Of a stretch of 64,000 nucleotides of DNA, positions 32,889-42,315 are shown piece by piece. Made by a program: the position numbers and the translations under genes. This DNA comes from Corynebacterium jeikeium (GTDB lineage Bacteria > Actinomycetota > Actinomycetes > Mycobacteriales > Mycobacteriaceae): assembly GCF_028609885.1 (NCBI RefSeq), contig NZ_CP063195.1, forward strand, positions 1,488,001-1,552,000, in the 5' to 3' direction. A model generated the notes under the pieces. That model did no database searches, was not told the DNA's origin, and was given only the letters and a program-made list of their open reading frames with translations. Positions within the stretch are counted from its first letter, which is position 1; every line of letters begins with the position of its first letter.

Positions 32889-34273
32889 GGGTTAAGGGTC
32901 AAAATGTGTGTCTGGCTCGGCGTGTCGCGGGGGTTAGATTTGGCCTTTTTGAATGCCGATTGAGTGGGTGTAGTCGGTGTCGATAGCGTTGTCGTAGAGG
33001 GCTGGGCGTCCTGTTTCGTGGTCGGCTTGGTTCTCGGTTTGGGTCAGGGTGGATACTTTGGCGAGTTGGCCCTGGCCCCAGTCGGACTGCCTGGCGATTC
33101 GTACTGGATCGTCAGGCAGTTCCGTTTTTAAGTAGAGCCACCAATCCAGCATGCGGCGTTGTCGTTCGCCTGATCTGCCGCGGTGGGTTCTGGCGAGCAG
33201 TTTGAGCTGGGCGTTGATGCCGCCTTCTAAGCTGTTGGTGGTGGATTTGATCCGCTCGGGCGCAAGGACTCCTGCTGGCGGGTTGAGGTAGACAAACAGC
33301 ATCTCGGACCGCCAAAGATGGTTGAGGCTGTTGTAGGCCTTGCGCACGTTGTGGTGGGTCCACACGCGGGTCCATGCACCTGTTTTGGGGTCTTTGATCA
33401 TGGTTTTCTCGTTCATCCATTCCCGGTAGATCGTTGAAAACTCGTGCAGTTGCACACCCCACGCGGCGGCTTCATCCAGTGTGGTGATCCGGGTCAGTTT
33501 CAGCGCAAGTCGGTAGATGGTGCGCCCGGCATCGGTGCGTGGGTTGGTGGTGGTGTAGCGGCGGACCACGCGTTGGGCGTGGACGAGGCAGCGTTGAATT
33601 TTCGTAGTCGGCCAGCACTTTTTGATTGCGCTGTATGCGCCTTGGCCGCCGTCGATGACGGCGATGAGTGGGGCTTCGATGCGTTCAAGCAGCAGTTGGT
33701 AGTCGCGGGTGGTTTCGTGTTTGCACCAGTGCCAGGCGATCACGTGGTCGATGGTCGCCGCGACGATCAGGCAGCCACCGGCGGTGTAGGTGCCATCGAG
33801 AAATACCTGGTCGTAGATCCGCTTGTGGTGGCCGGCGGTGGGGTCAGGCACATCAACGAGCCAGCACCACTTGAAGCGCCGCTTCATGGTGGCGCGGCTA
33901 ACACCGTTTCGTTTGGCTAGGTCGTCGAGTGATATTGCGGTGGTGCAATGCTCGATGAACTGGGTGAACACTGCCGCGTTGGTGATGTCGTTTCGACGTT
34001 TGACGCTGGAGGCGCCGCATTGTTTGCAGCGCCATCTGGTGGTGCCTTTGCTGGTGGTGCCGTTGCGTTTCATTTCACCGCCGCAGTGGCAGCGTGGTTG
34101 GTTCTTCGACATTGCGACACCACACCACGCCGCGCATAGCACATCACGGCTGCCACACCGAGGATTTCCCGTCGGGGGCTAGATATATGCTTCCGGAGCA
34201 TATACTTTCCGGAAACCTACAGGTCAATCCGTGAAAATCCGCGATTCCGGACACACTTTTTGACCCTTAACCC
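32889..34273 (-). mobile_element. IS1249, copy 2
   Basis: 1385 bp with the same ends as copy 1 and an 8 bp duplication TCGATGGC (32881-32888 and 34274-34281). Inserted near the 3' end of the related IS transposase gene. Confidence 0.92.
32934..34142 (-). CDS. IS1249-type transposase, copy 2
   Basis: 402 residues, identical in prediction to the transposase at 9386-10594, with zinc ribbon, HTH and the D-D-E core intact. Likely functional and able to mobilise all copies here. Confidence 0.9.
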   Translation of the reverse strand: MLCAAWCGVAMSKNQPRCHCGGEMKRNGTTSKGTTRWRCKQCGASSVKRRNDITNAAVFTQFIEHCTTAISLDDLAKRNGVSRATMKRRFKWCWLVDVPDPTAGHHKRIYDQVFLDGTYTAGGCLIVAATIDHVIAWHWCKHETTRDYQLLLERIEAPLIAVIDGGQGAYSAIKKCWPTTKIQRCLVHAQRVVRRYTTTNPRTDAGRTIYRLALKLTRITTLDEAAAWGVQLHEFSTIYREWMNEKTMIKDPKTGAWTRVWTHHNVRKAYNSLNHLWRSEMLFVYLNPPAGVLAPERIKSTTNSLEGGINAQLKLLARTHRGRSGERQRRMLDWWLYLKTELPDDPVRIARQSDWGQGQLAKVSTLTQTENQADHETGRPALYDNAIDTDYTHSIGIQKGQI

Positions 34274-35394
34274 TCGATGGCGGTGTCGTATTCTGCTGGT
34301 GCACCGATGTCATTGGTAGTGGCTGTGGTGTTGTGGGTGATCAGGTCTGTTGCTGTGGAAAGTGCGTCTTGACCCCATCGTTGGTCCCTGGCGATCTTGA
34401 CCGGATCGTCAGGGACTTCTGTATGTAGATACAGCCACCAATCCATCACTGTGCGTTGATGCGGTAGTGATAGTCCGCGGTGTCTGCGGGCTAGTTCTTT
34501 TATGGGGGCGTTGATGCCACCTTCGAGGCTGTTTGTTGTTGCTGCAAGGTTGTCGGGGTCGATGGTTGTTGGTGGGGGTTGCAGGTAGGTAAACAGCAGG
34601 TCTCTGCGGTGCAGAGATAGCAATGATTGATAGGCCGCTCGGACGCGTTGGTGGGTGTAGACCTTGGTGTAGGCGCCGGTAGCAGGGTCTTTGATGGTGG
34701 TTTTCTCGTTCATCCATTCCCGGTAGGTGTGGTCGAATTCGTGCAGGTGGGCGACCCATGTGGATGCTTGGTCAAGGTCGGTGATGCGAGTGAGTTTCAG
34801 GGCTAGGCGGTAGAGGGTTTTGCCGGCATCGGTGCGGGGGTTGCTGGTGGTGTGGCGGCGGACTGTTCGTTGGGCGTGGACGAGGCAGCGTTGGATGCGT
34901 GTTGTTGGCCAGCAGTGGTGGATGGCTGATTGGGCACCTTGTCCGCCGTCTGTGACTGCGATTAGTGGTGCGGCAATGGGGCGTAGGAGTTCGGTGTAGG
35001 CGGCGGTGGTTTCGTGTCTGGCCCAGGTCCAGTTGATGACGTGGGTTTTACTGGCTGCGATCAGGAGGCATCCGGACTTTAGATAGGTCGCGTCGAGGAA
35101 GATTTGGTCATGGATGCGGAATGAGTCGATGGTGGGTGTGGGGATGATCCACCAGCACCATCGGAATCGGTGGTGCATGGTTTGCCTGGTTACGCCATGG
35201 TGTGCGGCGAAGGTGGTTAGAGATTGGGTGCCGGTGGCCCATTGGATGAACAAAGCCATGGTGGCGGTATTTTTGTTGTGGGTTTGGGTGTTGCGGGTAA
35301 AGGAGTGTCCGCAGTGGGTGCAGCGCCAACGGGTGGTTGATTTGCTGGTGGTGCCGGGGCCTGACCCCCGGAAAGTAGACACGTCGGGGGTTAG

Positions 35395-36291
35395 CTATGC
35401 TGCTTGGGTCAGTGTAGCTGATGTGAGTGCTTCGAAGTCATTGGGGGCTAGAAGGTTGCACCAGGAGTGCCGTCTGCGGGTGTTGTAGCGCATGCACCAT
35501 CGAAAGACTTCCTGCCGGCAGATAATGGGATTATCAAAGACTTTCCGATCACGTAGCACTTCACGTTTTAAGGTGGCGTTAAATGATTCTGCCAGGGCAT
35601 TATCGGCACTAGTTCCCACCGCGCCCATGGATTGGCGTACACCAAGTTGGGCGCAGTGGTCCCTAAACGCCTGTGAGGTGTACACACTTCCATGATCAGA
35701 ATGGAAAATAGCCCCGTCAAGGCTTCCGCGGACTGTGCTGGCATGGGACAAAGCCTCGATGACCAGTGAGACACGCATGTGGTCTGCGAGTGCATAACCT
35801 GCAAGTCTTCGTGAATAGGTGTCAATGACCGTGGCCAGGTACATGTTCTTACCGCCCTTACACGGCAGGTAGGTGATGTCGCCTACATAAACACGGTTCG
35901 GCTCGTCAGCGGTGAATGTACGGCCTACTAAATCTGGCATGACACGGTGACCAGGCTTGCGCCGGGTGGTGATGCATCGACGCCGTTTGCTAAAGCCTTT
36001 TAGCCCCATGGATTTCATGATGCGCGCAACCTTCTTATGGTTGATCGGGCCGAAGTCCGTATCGTCGTTGAGGCTTGCAGCGATGCGTTTAGCACCATAA
36101 AGCCCGTTCTCATCATCAAAGATGGCCTTGATTCTTGCACCAATAAGGGCATCGGAACATATCTTTAACCTGCGATTTTCGTGGGTGTTGACCCATTTAT
36201 AAAACGAGGAGCGATTGAGCTTTAACACATGGCACATCCGCTTGACCGAGTACTCGGTTCGGTGGTCATAGACAAACTGGAAGCGGATCAC
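35395..36291 (-). CDS. IS3-family transposase OrfB, copy A
   Basis: 298 residues with the HTH_21 segment (LYGAKRIAASLNDDTDFGPI) and an rve integrase core: Asp in RVYVGDITYL, Asp in AIFHSDHGSVY, Glu in NALAESFNATLKRE. Normally made as an OrfAB fusion by a -1 shift near the overlap with OrfA. Intact in this copy. Confidence 0.9.
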   Translation of the reverse strand: MIRFQFVYDHRTEYSVKRMCHVLKLNRSSFYKWVNTHENRRLKICSDALIGARIKAIFDDENGLYGAKRIAASLNDDTDFGPINHKKVARIMKSMGLKGFSKRRRCITTRRKPGHRVMPDLVGRTFTADEPNRVYVGDITYLPCKGGKNMYLATVIDTYSRRLAGYALADHMRVSLVIEALSHASTVRGSLDGAIFHSDHGSVYTSQAFRDHCAQLGVRQSMGAVGTSADNALAESFNATLKREVLRDRKVFDNPIICRQEVFRWCMRYNTRRRHSWCNLLAPNDFEALTSATLTQAA

Positions 36292-36587
36292 CAGCGTGTC
36301 TCTTCGGCAAAATATTTCGCGGCCTTGCGCAGAATATCGCGTTCTTCGCGCAGCTTCGCGTTCTCTTTTTCTAGCTGGCGGATTCGCTCGGAATCAGTCG
36401 TCTCCTTGGCGTTGTCGCGCATGGCCTTCGTGCGGGCACGTTTGCCGGTGCCGTATTGCTGAAGCCAGGAGAAAAGCGAGGAACGATTGACTCCAAGCTC
36501 TGCTGAAGCCGCGTGAAGTGAAAGGTCCTCATTGTTTTCATAGAGGGCCACAGCATCACGTTTGAACTGTTCGGAATACCTAGGCAT
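36288..36587 (-). CDS. IS3-family OrfA, copy A
   Basis: 99 residues: an HTH (YSEQFKRDAVALYENNEDLS, SAELGVNRSSLFSWLQQYG) and a leucine-zipper-like coil (RIRQLEKENAKLREERDILR) used for multimerisation. It overlaps OrfB by four bases. Confidence 0.9.
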   Translation of the reverse strand: MPRYSEQFKRDAVALYENNEDLSLHAASAELGVNRSSLFSWLQQYGTGKRARTKAMRDNAKETTDSERIRQLEKENAKLREERDILRKAAKYFAEETRW

Positions 36588-36894
36588 GGTGGTAGATTAC
36601 CTTTCTTCCCAACCCAACCGGGCTGGATATCAGGTGTCTACCAAACAGGGGTCAGGTCCCCGTTTTTCTTTGTGTTGTTGCCGCATAGTGGGCAGCTGGG
36701 GCGGTTGGTGGTCATCCTTTAATCCAACCGGTGTGCGGTTAGCACAAATGTGGCCGGAGGTGCGGGATGGTGTGGGTAATAGCTTTCGGGGAGCTATTCT
36801 TTGGTGATTTGTGGTGTGTGGTCTGGGGTTATGGTGGCATGCGGACACACTTTTCTTTACTTAACCCCCATTAACCCCTCATCAGCTAAATCGG

Positions 36895-38279
36895 GGGTTA
36901 AGGGTCAAAAAGTGTGTCCGGAATCGCGGATTTTCACGGATTGACCTGTAGGTTTCCGGAAAGTATATGCTCCGGAAGCATATATCTAGCCCCCGACGGG
37001 AAATCCTCGGTGTGGCAGCCGTGATGTGCTATGCGCGGCGTGGTGTGGTGTCGCAATGTCGAAGAACCAACCACGCTGCCACTGCGGCGGTGAAATGAAA
37101 CGCAACGGCACCACCAGCAAAGGCACCACCAGATGGCGCTGCAAACAATGCGGCGCCTCCAGCGTCAAACGTCGAAACGACATCACCAACGCGGCAGTGT
37201 TCACCCAGTTCATCGAGCATTGCACCACCGCAATATCACTCGACGACCTAGCCAAACGAAACGGTGTTAGCCGCGCCACCATGAAGCGGCGCTTCAAGTG
37301 GTGCTGGCTCGTTGATGTGCCTGACCCCACCGCCGGCCACCACAAGCGGATCTACGACCAGGTATTTCTCGATGGCACCTACACCGCCGGTGGCTGCCTG
37401 ATCGTCGCGGCGACCATCGACCACGTGATCGCCTGGCACTGGTGCAAACACGAAACCACCCGCGACTACCAACTGCTGCTTGAACGCATCGAAGCCCCAC
37501 TCATCGCCGTCATCGACGGCGGCCAAGGCGCATACAGCGCAATCAAAAAGTGCTGGCCGACTACGAAAATTCAACGCTGCCTCGTCCACGCCCAACGCGT
37601 GGTCCGCCGCTACACCACCACCAACCCACGCACCGATGCCGGGCGCACCATCTACCGACTTGCGCTGAAACTGACCCGGATCACCACACTGGATGAAGCC
37701 GCCGCGTGGGGTGTGCAACTGCACGAGTTTTCAACGATCTACCGGGAATGGATGAACGAGAAAACCATGATCAAAGACCCCAAAACAGGTGCATGGACCC
37801 GCGTGTGGACCCACCACAACGTGCGCAAGGCCTACAACAGCCTCAACCATCTTTGGCGGTCCGAGATGCTGTTTGTCTACCTCAACCCGCCAGCAGGAGT
37901 CCTTGCGCCCGAGCGGATCAAATCCACCACCAACAGCTTAGAAGGCGGCATCAACGCCCAGCTCAAACTGCTCGCCAGAACCCACCGCGGCAGATCAGGC
38001 GAACGACAACGCCGCATGCTGGATTGGTGGCTCTACTTAAAAACGGAACTGCCTGACGATCCAGTACGAATCGCCAGGCAGTCCGACTGGGGCCAGGGCC
38101 AACTCGCCAAAGTATCCACCCTGACCCAAACCGAGAACCAAGCCGACCACGAAACAGGACGCCCAGCCCTCTACGACAACGCTATCGACACCGACTACAC
38201 CCACTCAATCGGCATTCAAAAAGGCCAAATCTAACCCCCGCGACACGCCGAGCCAGACACACATTTTGACCCTTAACCC
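36895..38279 (+). mobile_element. IS1249, copy 3
   Basis: 1385 bp, opposite orientation to copy 2 and only 27 bases from the end of the neighbouring element. The left target copy is TAAATCGG (36887-36894). The matching right copy is at 38299-38306, displaced by a 19-base repeat of the IS end (see 38280). Confidence 0.9.
37026..38234 (+). CDS. IS1249-type transposase, copy 3
   Basis: 402-residue product identical to the other copies, read on the plus strand. Intact. Confidence 0.9.
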   Translation: MLCAAWCGVAMSKNQPRCHCGGEMKRNGTTSKGTTRWRCKQCGASSVKRRNDITNAAVFTQFIEHCTTAISLDDLAKRNGVSRATMKRRFKWCWLVDVPDPTAGHHKRIYDQVFLDGTYTAGGCLIVAATIDHVIAWHWCKHETTRDYQLLLERIEAPLIAVIDGGQGAYSAIKKCWPTTKIQRCLVHAQRVVRRYTTTNPRTDAGRTIYRLALKLTRITTLDEAAAWGVQLHEFSTIYREWMNEKTMIKDPKTGAWTRVWTHHNVRKAYNSLNHLWRSEMLFVYLNPPAGVLAPERIKSTTNSLEGGINAQLKLLARTHRGRSGERQRRMLDWWLYLKTELPDDPVRIARQSDWGQGQLAKVSTLTQTENQADHETGRPALYDNAIDTDYTHSIGIQKGQI

Positions 38280-38298
38280 ACATTTTGACCCTTAACCC
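38280..38298 (+). repeat. 19 bp duplicated IS1249 end
   Basis: ACATTTTGACCCTTAACCC repeats the final 19 bases of the adjoining IS1249 before the target duplication TAAATCGG. The same oddity appears at 49230-49248 in copy B. Confidence 0.85.
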
Positions 38299-38318
38299 TA
38301 AATCGGGGACTAAACGGC

Positions 38319-38344
38319 AAAAAGCACGGCCCGAAAGCCGTGCT
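38319..38344 (-). terminator. Terminator of tRNA-Glu, copy A
   Basis: On the minus strand AGCACGGC / GCCGTGCT forms an 8-base stem followed by a U-run, 12 bases past the tRNA 3' end. Confidence 0.8.
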
Positions 38345-38355
38345 AAAAAAATTTG

Positions 38356-38430
38356 TACCCCGTACGGGATTTGAACCCGTGTTACCGGCGTGAGAGCTGC
38401 CGGCGTCCTAGGCCGCTAGACGAACGGGGC
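38356..38430 (-). tRNA. tRNA-Glu(CUC) with a 2-base insertion in the anticodon arm, copy A
   Basis: Acceptor GCCCCGT/ACGGGGT, D-arm GTCTAGCGGCCTAGGAC and T-arm CGGGTTCAAATCCCG are all present. The anticodon arm reads GCCGGC-AG-CTCTCAC-GCCGG, with two extra bases compared with copy B at 49306, giving a 9-base loop. Such a tRNA should be non-functional or shifty, unless the insertion is a consensus error. The CCA end is not encoded. Confidence 0.8.
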
Positions 38431-38553
38431 GCGTGCGCCACATGATCGGCGCGCGTGCTTTTGCAAGCAGCAAGAAAGAACTCTACACAGTAGTTCCTTT
38501 ACCTACCTAATCCGCAGGTGGCGTGGCATTTTTCAGCCACGCCGGAGCAGCAC

Positions 38554-39159
38554 CTACAGCGCACGCAGTTCCGCGACCTTCTCTTCCAGCACCGCGACCA
38601 ACGGGTTGTCCGGAATCCGCTTGGCCGCCACCTCGCTCACCGCGCCGTACCACCACTGCTGCTTGTCCTTACCGGAGTTGAAACGACCCCACAGCTCGTC
38701 GCCGATCTCGGAGTGGTCGGCCAGAATCGAAAGCAAGTTGTGCAGCTTGTCAGCCACAGAAACAATCACGGAGCCCTCATCGGCGCCGGAAAGGTGCGCC
38801 AGGTAAGCATCGGAGCGTTCCTGCCAGTCAGTGATGCTGTCATCCTTCGTCACGCCCAGCACTAGCTCCACCACGCGATCGCCGAAGTCCTCCCGCATCT
38901 GCGCCTCGGAATACTCCTCCGGCACGTCCTCCAAAATGTCGTGGAACAGCGCAGCAATCAGCACGTCTTCGTCATCCGTAACCGTGCTGGCCAGGTGCAT
39001 CACGCCGAAGATGTGAGAAACATACGGAATGTCAGTGCCCTTGCGGGTGTGGTTACGGTGCGCGTACGCCGCCACGTTGATGGCGCTCAGCAGTCGCGGC
39101 GAAGTCGCCACATCCAGCAGCTGCGCACCCACTTCTGCGCGAGTCGTTGCGTCAGTCAT
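38554..39159 (-). CDS. HD-domain phosphohydrolase (RelA/SpoT-type HD), copy A
   Basis: 201 residues. HIFGVMHLAS, LIAALFHDILED and VADKLHNLL are the H...HD...D metal-binding motifs of SpoT/MESH1-like HD hydrolases, without synthetase, TGS or ACT domains. It probably hydrolyses a (p)ppGpp-like or other pyrophosphorylated nucleotide in the cytoplasm; the substrate is unproven. It is divergent from yihY and downstream-facing to the tRNA. The protein is identical to that of copy B. Confidence 0.8.
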   Translation of the reverse strand: MTDATTRAEVGAQLLDVATSPRLLSAINVAAYAHRNHTRKGTDIPYVSHIFGVMHLASTVTDDEDVLIAALFHDILEDVPEEYSEAQMREDFGDRVVELVLGVTKDDSITDWQERSDAYLAHLSGADEGSVIVSVADKLHNLLSILADHSEIGDELWGRFNSGKDKQQWWYGAVSEVAAKRIPDNPLVAVLEEKVAELRAL

Positions 39160-39318
39160 CGTCTACCTTCTTTCCAATCAGCCCGGCACTTCCGGGAACA
39201 CTCTTGACTATAAGAATCCCCGGACACCCTCCTTCGCGTGTCCTTGTTCGATTTCTTTTCCGACGCCCCCAGTCCGCACCGCTACAAACTCCCACCTACC
39301 AGGTATCTTCAGTAGCTA

Positions 39319-40458
39319 ATGAGTGTTGAAAACCCCAGAACGAACGCCCCTCAGATGAGCGCATCGTTCCCACCCTCGGAGGGCAGGTCACACCGGCACT
39401 GCCCTCTGAGGCGTACCACGAGGAAGTCGTGCGGGAGCACCGCTGGCTGGAACCCTCAACTTGGAAGGTCATCGCCAAGCGTCTCTATTTCGAGGTTTTC
39501 TTCAACGCTTTGCTAGACAAAGGCGCCACGCTGAGCTTCTTCACACTGCTCACCGGACTGCCGACTTTGCTGGCCTTTTATGCGATCATCACGCTGTTCC
39601 TTGACCAAAACCGCAACCAGGTCACGGAGCTCACCGACGAATTCATTGATAAAACATCCCACCAACTTTCCAGACAATGCGCAGAGCATTGTCTCCACGG
39701 TCATCGGCTCTACGGAGCAATCCATCGTCATGCTGGTGATCAGCGTGCTGCTTGCCCTGTTTTCCTCGTCGGCGTACCTCCGCGCATTTTCCCGTATGTC
39801 CAACGAAATGTACGGGCGGCGCGAAGGACGTGGCCTCATCAGGAGGTGGACGACCATGTGGGCAGTCACCCTTGTTCTGGTGATCGGACTGGTCTTCATC
39901 GCGGGCGCATACTTTCTTCGGGAGGATATCGCCCGGCCACTGCTGGACAAGGTCGCCGAGCCGCTTAGGATACAGGGCTTCACCACCTTCGTCCTGGAGC
40001 ACTTCCTGCCGGTCTGGCAGTACCTTCGCTGGCCAGTGATCTTCTTCGTGTCGGCGATCCTCATCGCCATCCTCTACCATGTCGCCCCGAACGTGCGCTT
40101 CGGGCGCGTGCGGTGGCTAACGGTGGGCTCCACATTCGCGCTGATCAGCATAACTATCGTCGGCCTGCTGCTACGCGCCTATCTAAACAACTTCGGTTAC
40201 ATCGGTATCTACGGCGCGCTGGGAGGCATCATCGTCAGCCTCCCTCGGCTTGGTCTTAAGCAACTCCCTGCTGCTCCTCGGCGTGAAGCTGGATGCGGAG
40301 ATCGCCCGCACGCGCGAGCTGCAGTGGCATGGAATCCGAGCGAATCATCCAGGTTCCGCCGCGCTCCTCCGCAGCGGTGGAGAGCTTCAGCCACCTCCAC
40401 GACAGCATTGAGGAACAGTCTTCGCAGTTGCGAAACGAAGCGGCGTCCAAAACACTAG
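39319..40458 (+). pseudogene. YihY/BrkB membrane protein, copy A, frameshifted
   Basis: Same gene as the intact 50275-51420 copy, but with several single-base indels. One A is lost near 39330, bases change around 39650-39680, and a C-run differs near 40245. The GGC of Q-A-G is altered near 40322, and A/C-runs are shortened at the 3' end. The reading frame is broken into at least three pieces. The indel pattern is typical of sequencing error in homopolymers. Confidence 0.85.
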
Positions 40459-40514
40459 CCCCTGCCCTGCACCCGACCAGCGAGTTCACCGCAGGCACCA
40501 TAGAATCGGGAACT

Positions 40515-42315
40515 ATGAGCCACGAACTGAACTCCACCACCGTCGGCGGCCACGTCCGCGCCGCCGTAAGCACCCCGCCCCAGCACGCTTCCACCCGCAA
40601 GTTTTGGACCGGCCTTTCCCGCAATATCCAAGAGCGCATCGCCGACGATTGGGAACGCACCCGCGAAGCCTACGCCGCCACCCGCCAACAGCATTACTTT
40701 TCCGCCGAGTTCCTCATGGGCCGCGCGCTGCTGAATAACCTCCACCAACCTCGGCCCCCCCCCCTGGTGGAAGAGGCTCAGGCCGCCACCCGGGAGCTCG
40801 GCCACGAGCTCGCGGACGTCCTAGAAATTGAAAACGATGCCGCCCTGGGCAACGGTGGCCTGGGTCGCCTGGCCGCCTGCTTCCTGGATTCCGCCGTCAC
40901 CCAGGATTACCCCGTCACCGGCTACGGCATCCTTTACCGCTACGGCCTGTTCCGCCAGTCCTTCGACAATGGCTTCCAGGTGGAGCGCCCGGACCCGTGG
41001 CGCGAAGAGGAATACCCCTTTACTATCCGCCGCGCCTCCGACCAGCTAGTCGTTCACTTCGACGACATGAAGGTCCGCGCGATCCCCTATGACATGCCCA
41101 TCACCGGCTACGGCACCCGCAACGTGGGCACCCTGCGCCTGTGGAAGGCCGAGCCGTGGGAGGAGTTCGACTACGACGCTTTCAACTCCCAGCGCTTCAC
41201 CGATGCCATCATCGAGCGCGAGCGTGTCAGCGACATCTGCCGCGTGCTCTACCCGAACGACACGACCTACGAGGGCAAAGCTGCGCGTGCGCCAGCAGTA
41301 CTTCTTCACCTCCGCCTCCCTGCAGGCGATGATCCGCAGCCACCTGGCCCACCACGGGGATCTGAAGAACTTCGCGGACTTCCACTCCGTGCAGCTGAAC
41401 GATACCCACCCGGTGCTGGCCATCCCGGAGCTCATGCGCCTGCTGATGGACGAGCACGGCATGGGTTGGGAGGAAGCCTGGGAGATCGTATCCGACACCT
41501 TCGCCTACACCAACCACACCGTCCTCACCGAGGCCCTGGAGCAGTGGGACCAGCAGATCTTCCAGCAGTTGTTCTGGCGAGTGTGGGAGATCATCGCCGA
41601 GATCGACCGTCGCTTCCGCATCGAACGCTCGGCGGAGGGGATTGATGGCGTCACCATCCAAAGAATGGCCCCGATCCAACACGGTGTGGTGCACATGGCG
41701 TGGATCGCCTGCTACGCCGCGTATTCCATCAACGGCGTGGCCGCGCTGCACACAGAGATCATCAAGCGCGAAACCCTCGCCGATTGGCACGCGCTGTGGC
41801 CCGAGAAGTTCAACAACAAGACCAACGGTGTTACGCCGCGCCGCTGGCTGCGGATGATTAACCCTCGCCTGTCTGCGCTGCTTACTCGCCTTTCTGGTGA
41901 TGACGCCTGGGTCACCAACCCGACAACCTCAAGGAACTGCGCAGCTTCGCCTCCGACCCGGCGGTCATGCAGGAACTCCGCGAGATCAAGGCCGCCAACA
42001 AGCACGACTTCGCCGAGTGGATCGCCGAGCGCCAGGGCGTGGTCATCGACCCGAACTCCATCTTCGACGTACAGATCAAGCGCCTGCATGAGTACAAGCG
42101 CCAGCTACTGAACGCCCTGTACGTGCTGGACCTGTACTTCCGCATCAAGGAGGACCACGAGCGCGACCTGCCGCCGCGCACCGTCATCTTCGGCGCGAAG
42201 GCTGCGCCGGGCTACACGCGGGCAAAGGCCATCATCAAGCTGATCAACGCAATCGCGGACCTGGTGAACAACGATCCGGTCGTTTCCCCGCTGCTGAAGG
42301 TCGTGTTCGTGGAGA
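40515..42315 (+). pseudogene. glgP: Glycogen phosphorylase, copy A, frameshifted and truncated
   Basis: It begins with MSHELNSTTVGGHVRAAVST and follows the intact gene at 51478. Differences include a ten-C run near 40757 (net +9 bases), a 2-base loss at about 41277 and a 1-base loss near 41930. Homology ends after LLKVVFVE at 42315, about codon 598 of 792. The frame then runs into hsdM DNA and stops (TMILETSAGV). The PLP-lysine region is missing, so this copy cannot be an enzyme. Confidence 0.88.

Larger units (their letters stand above)
35362..36654 (-). mobile_element. IS3-family element, copy A
   Basis: About 1293 bp. Ends TGACCCCCGGAAAGTAGACAC (35362) and, inverted at 36654, TGACCCCTGTTTGGTAGACAC share TGACCCC and GTAGACAC. 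Two ORFs overlap by ATGA on the minus strand. The flanks do not show a clean 3-4 bp duplication. Confidence 0.88.
32832..36715 (-). pseudogene. Transposase of the second IS1249-group element, copy A, in three pieces
   Basis: The start is ATG 36715 (MTTNRPSCPLCGNNTKKNG, with AAAGG before it). The frame is cut by the IS3 element, resumes at 35361 (GTTSKSTTRWRCTHCGHSFT) and runs through QIFLDATYLKSGC, AVTDGGQGAQSAI and NSLEGGINAPIK to 34274. There IS1249 interrupts it, and the last residues (AIDTSYQHNLGIQKGWIK) lie at 32888-32832. It is related to the IS1249 transposase but is clearly a different protein. Confidence 0.85.
32789..36867 (-). mobile_element. IS1249-group element (second type), copy A, disrupted by two other ISs
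   Basis: Ends are GGGTTAAGTAAAGAAAAG (32789) and its inverse ending at 36867, flanked by a perfect 8 bp duplication CCATTAAC (32781-32788 and 36868-36875). Subtracting the inner IS1249 (1385 bp plus 8 bp duplication) and the IS3 element (about 1293 bp) leaves about 1.39 kb, the normal size for this group. So three elements were inserted in sequence: this one first, then IS1249 and IS3 into it. Confidence 0.88.
31341..42315. repeat. 10.97 kb direct tandem repeat, copy A
   Basis: Runs from within hsdM (CCATGATTCTGG) to within glgP (GTGTTCGTGGAGA). It is repeated at 42316-53272 in the same order and orientation, with an offset drifting from 10975 to 10948 because of many small indels. Genes inside: hsdM fragment, small ORF, nested IS elements, tRNA-Glu, HD protein, yihY, glgP (truncated). 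In this copy the tRNA, yihY and glgP carry lesions. Confidence 0.9.

Noticed and set aside
40293..41645. 450-codon frame joining the end of yihY copy A to glgP copy A
   Set aside because: The apparent fusion arises from frameshifts in copy A; the intact copy B shows two separate genes.
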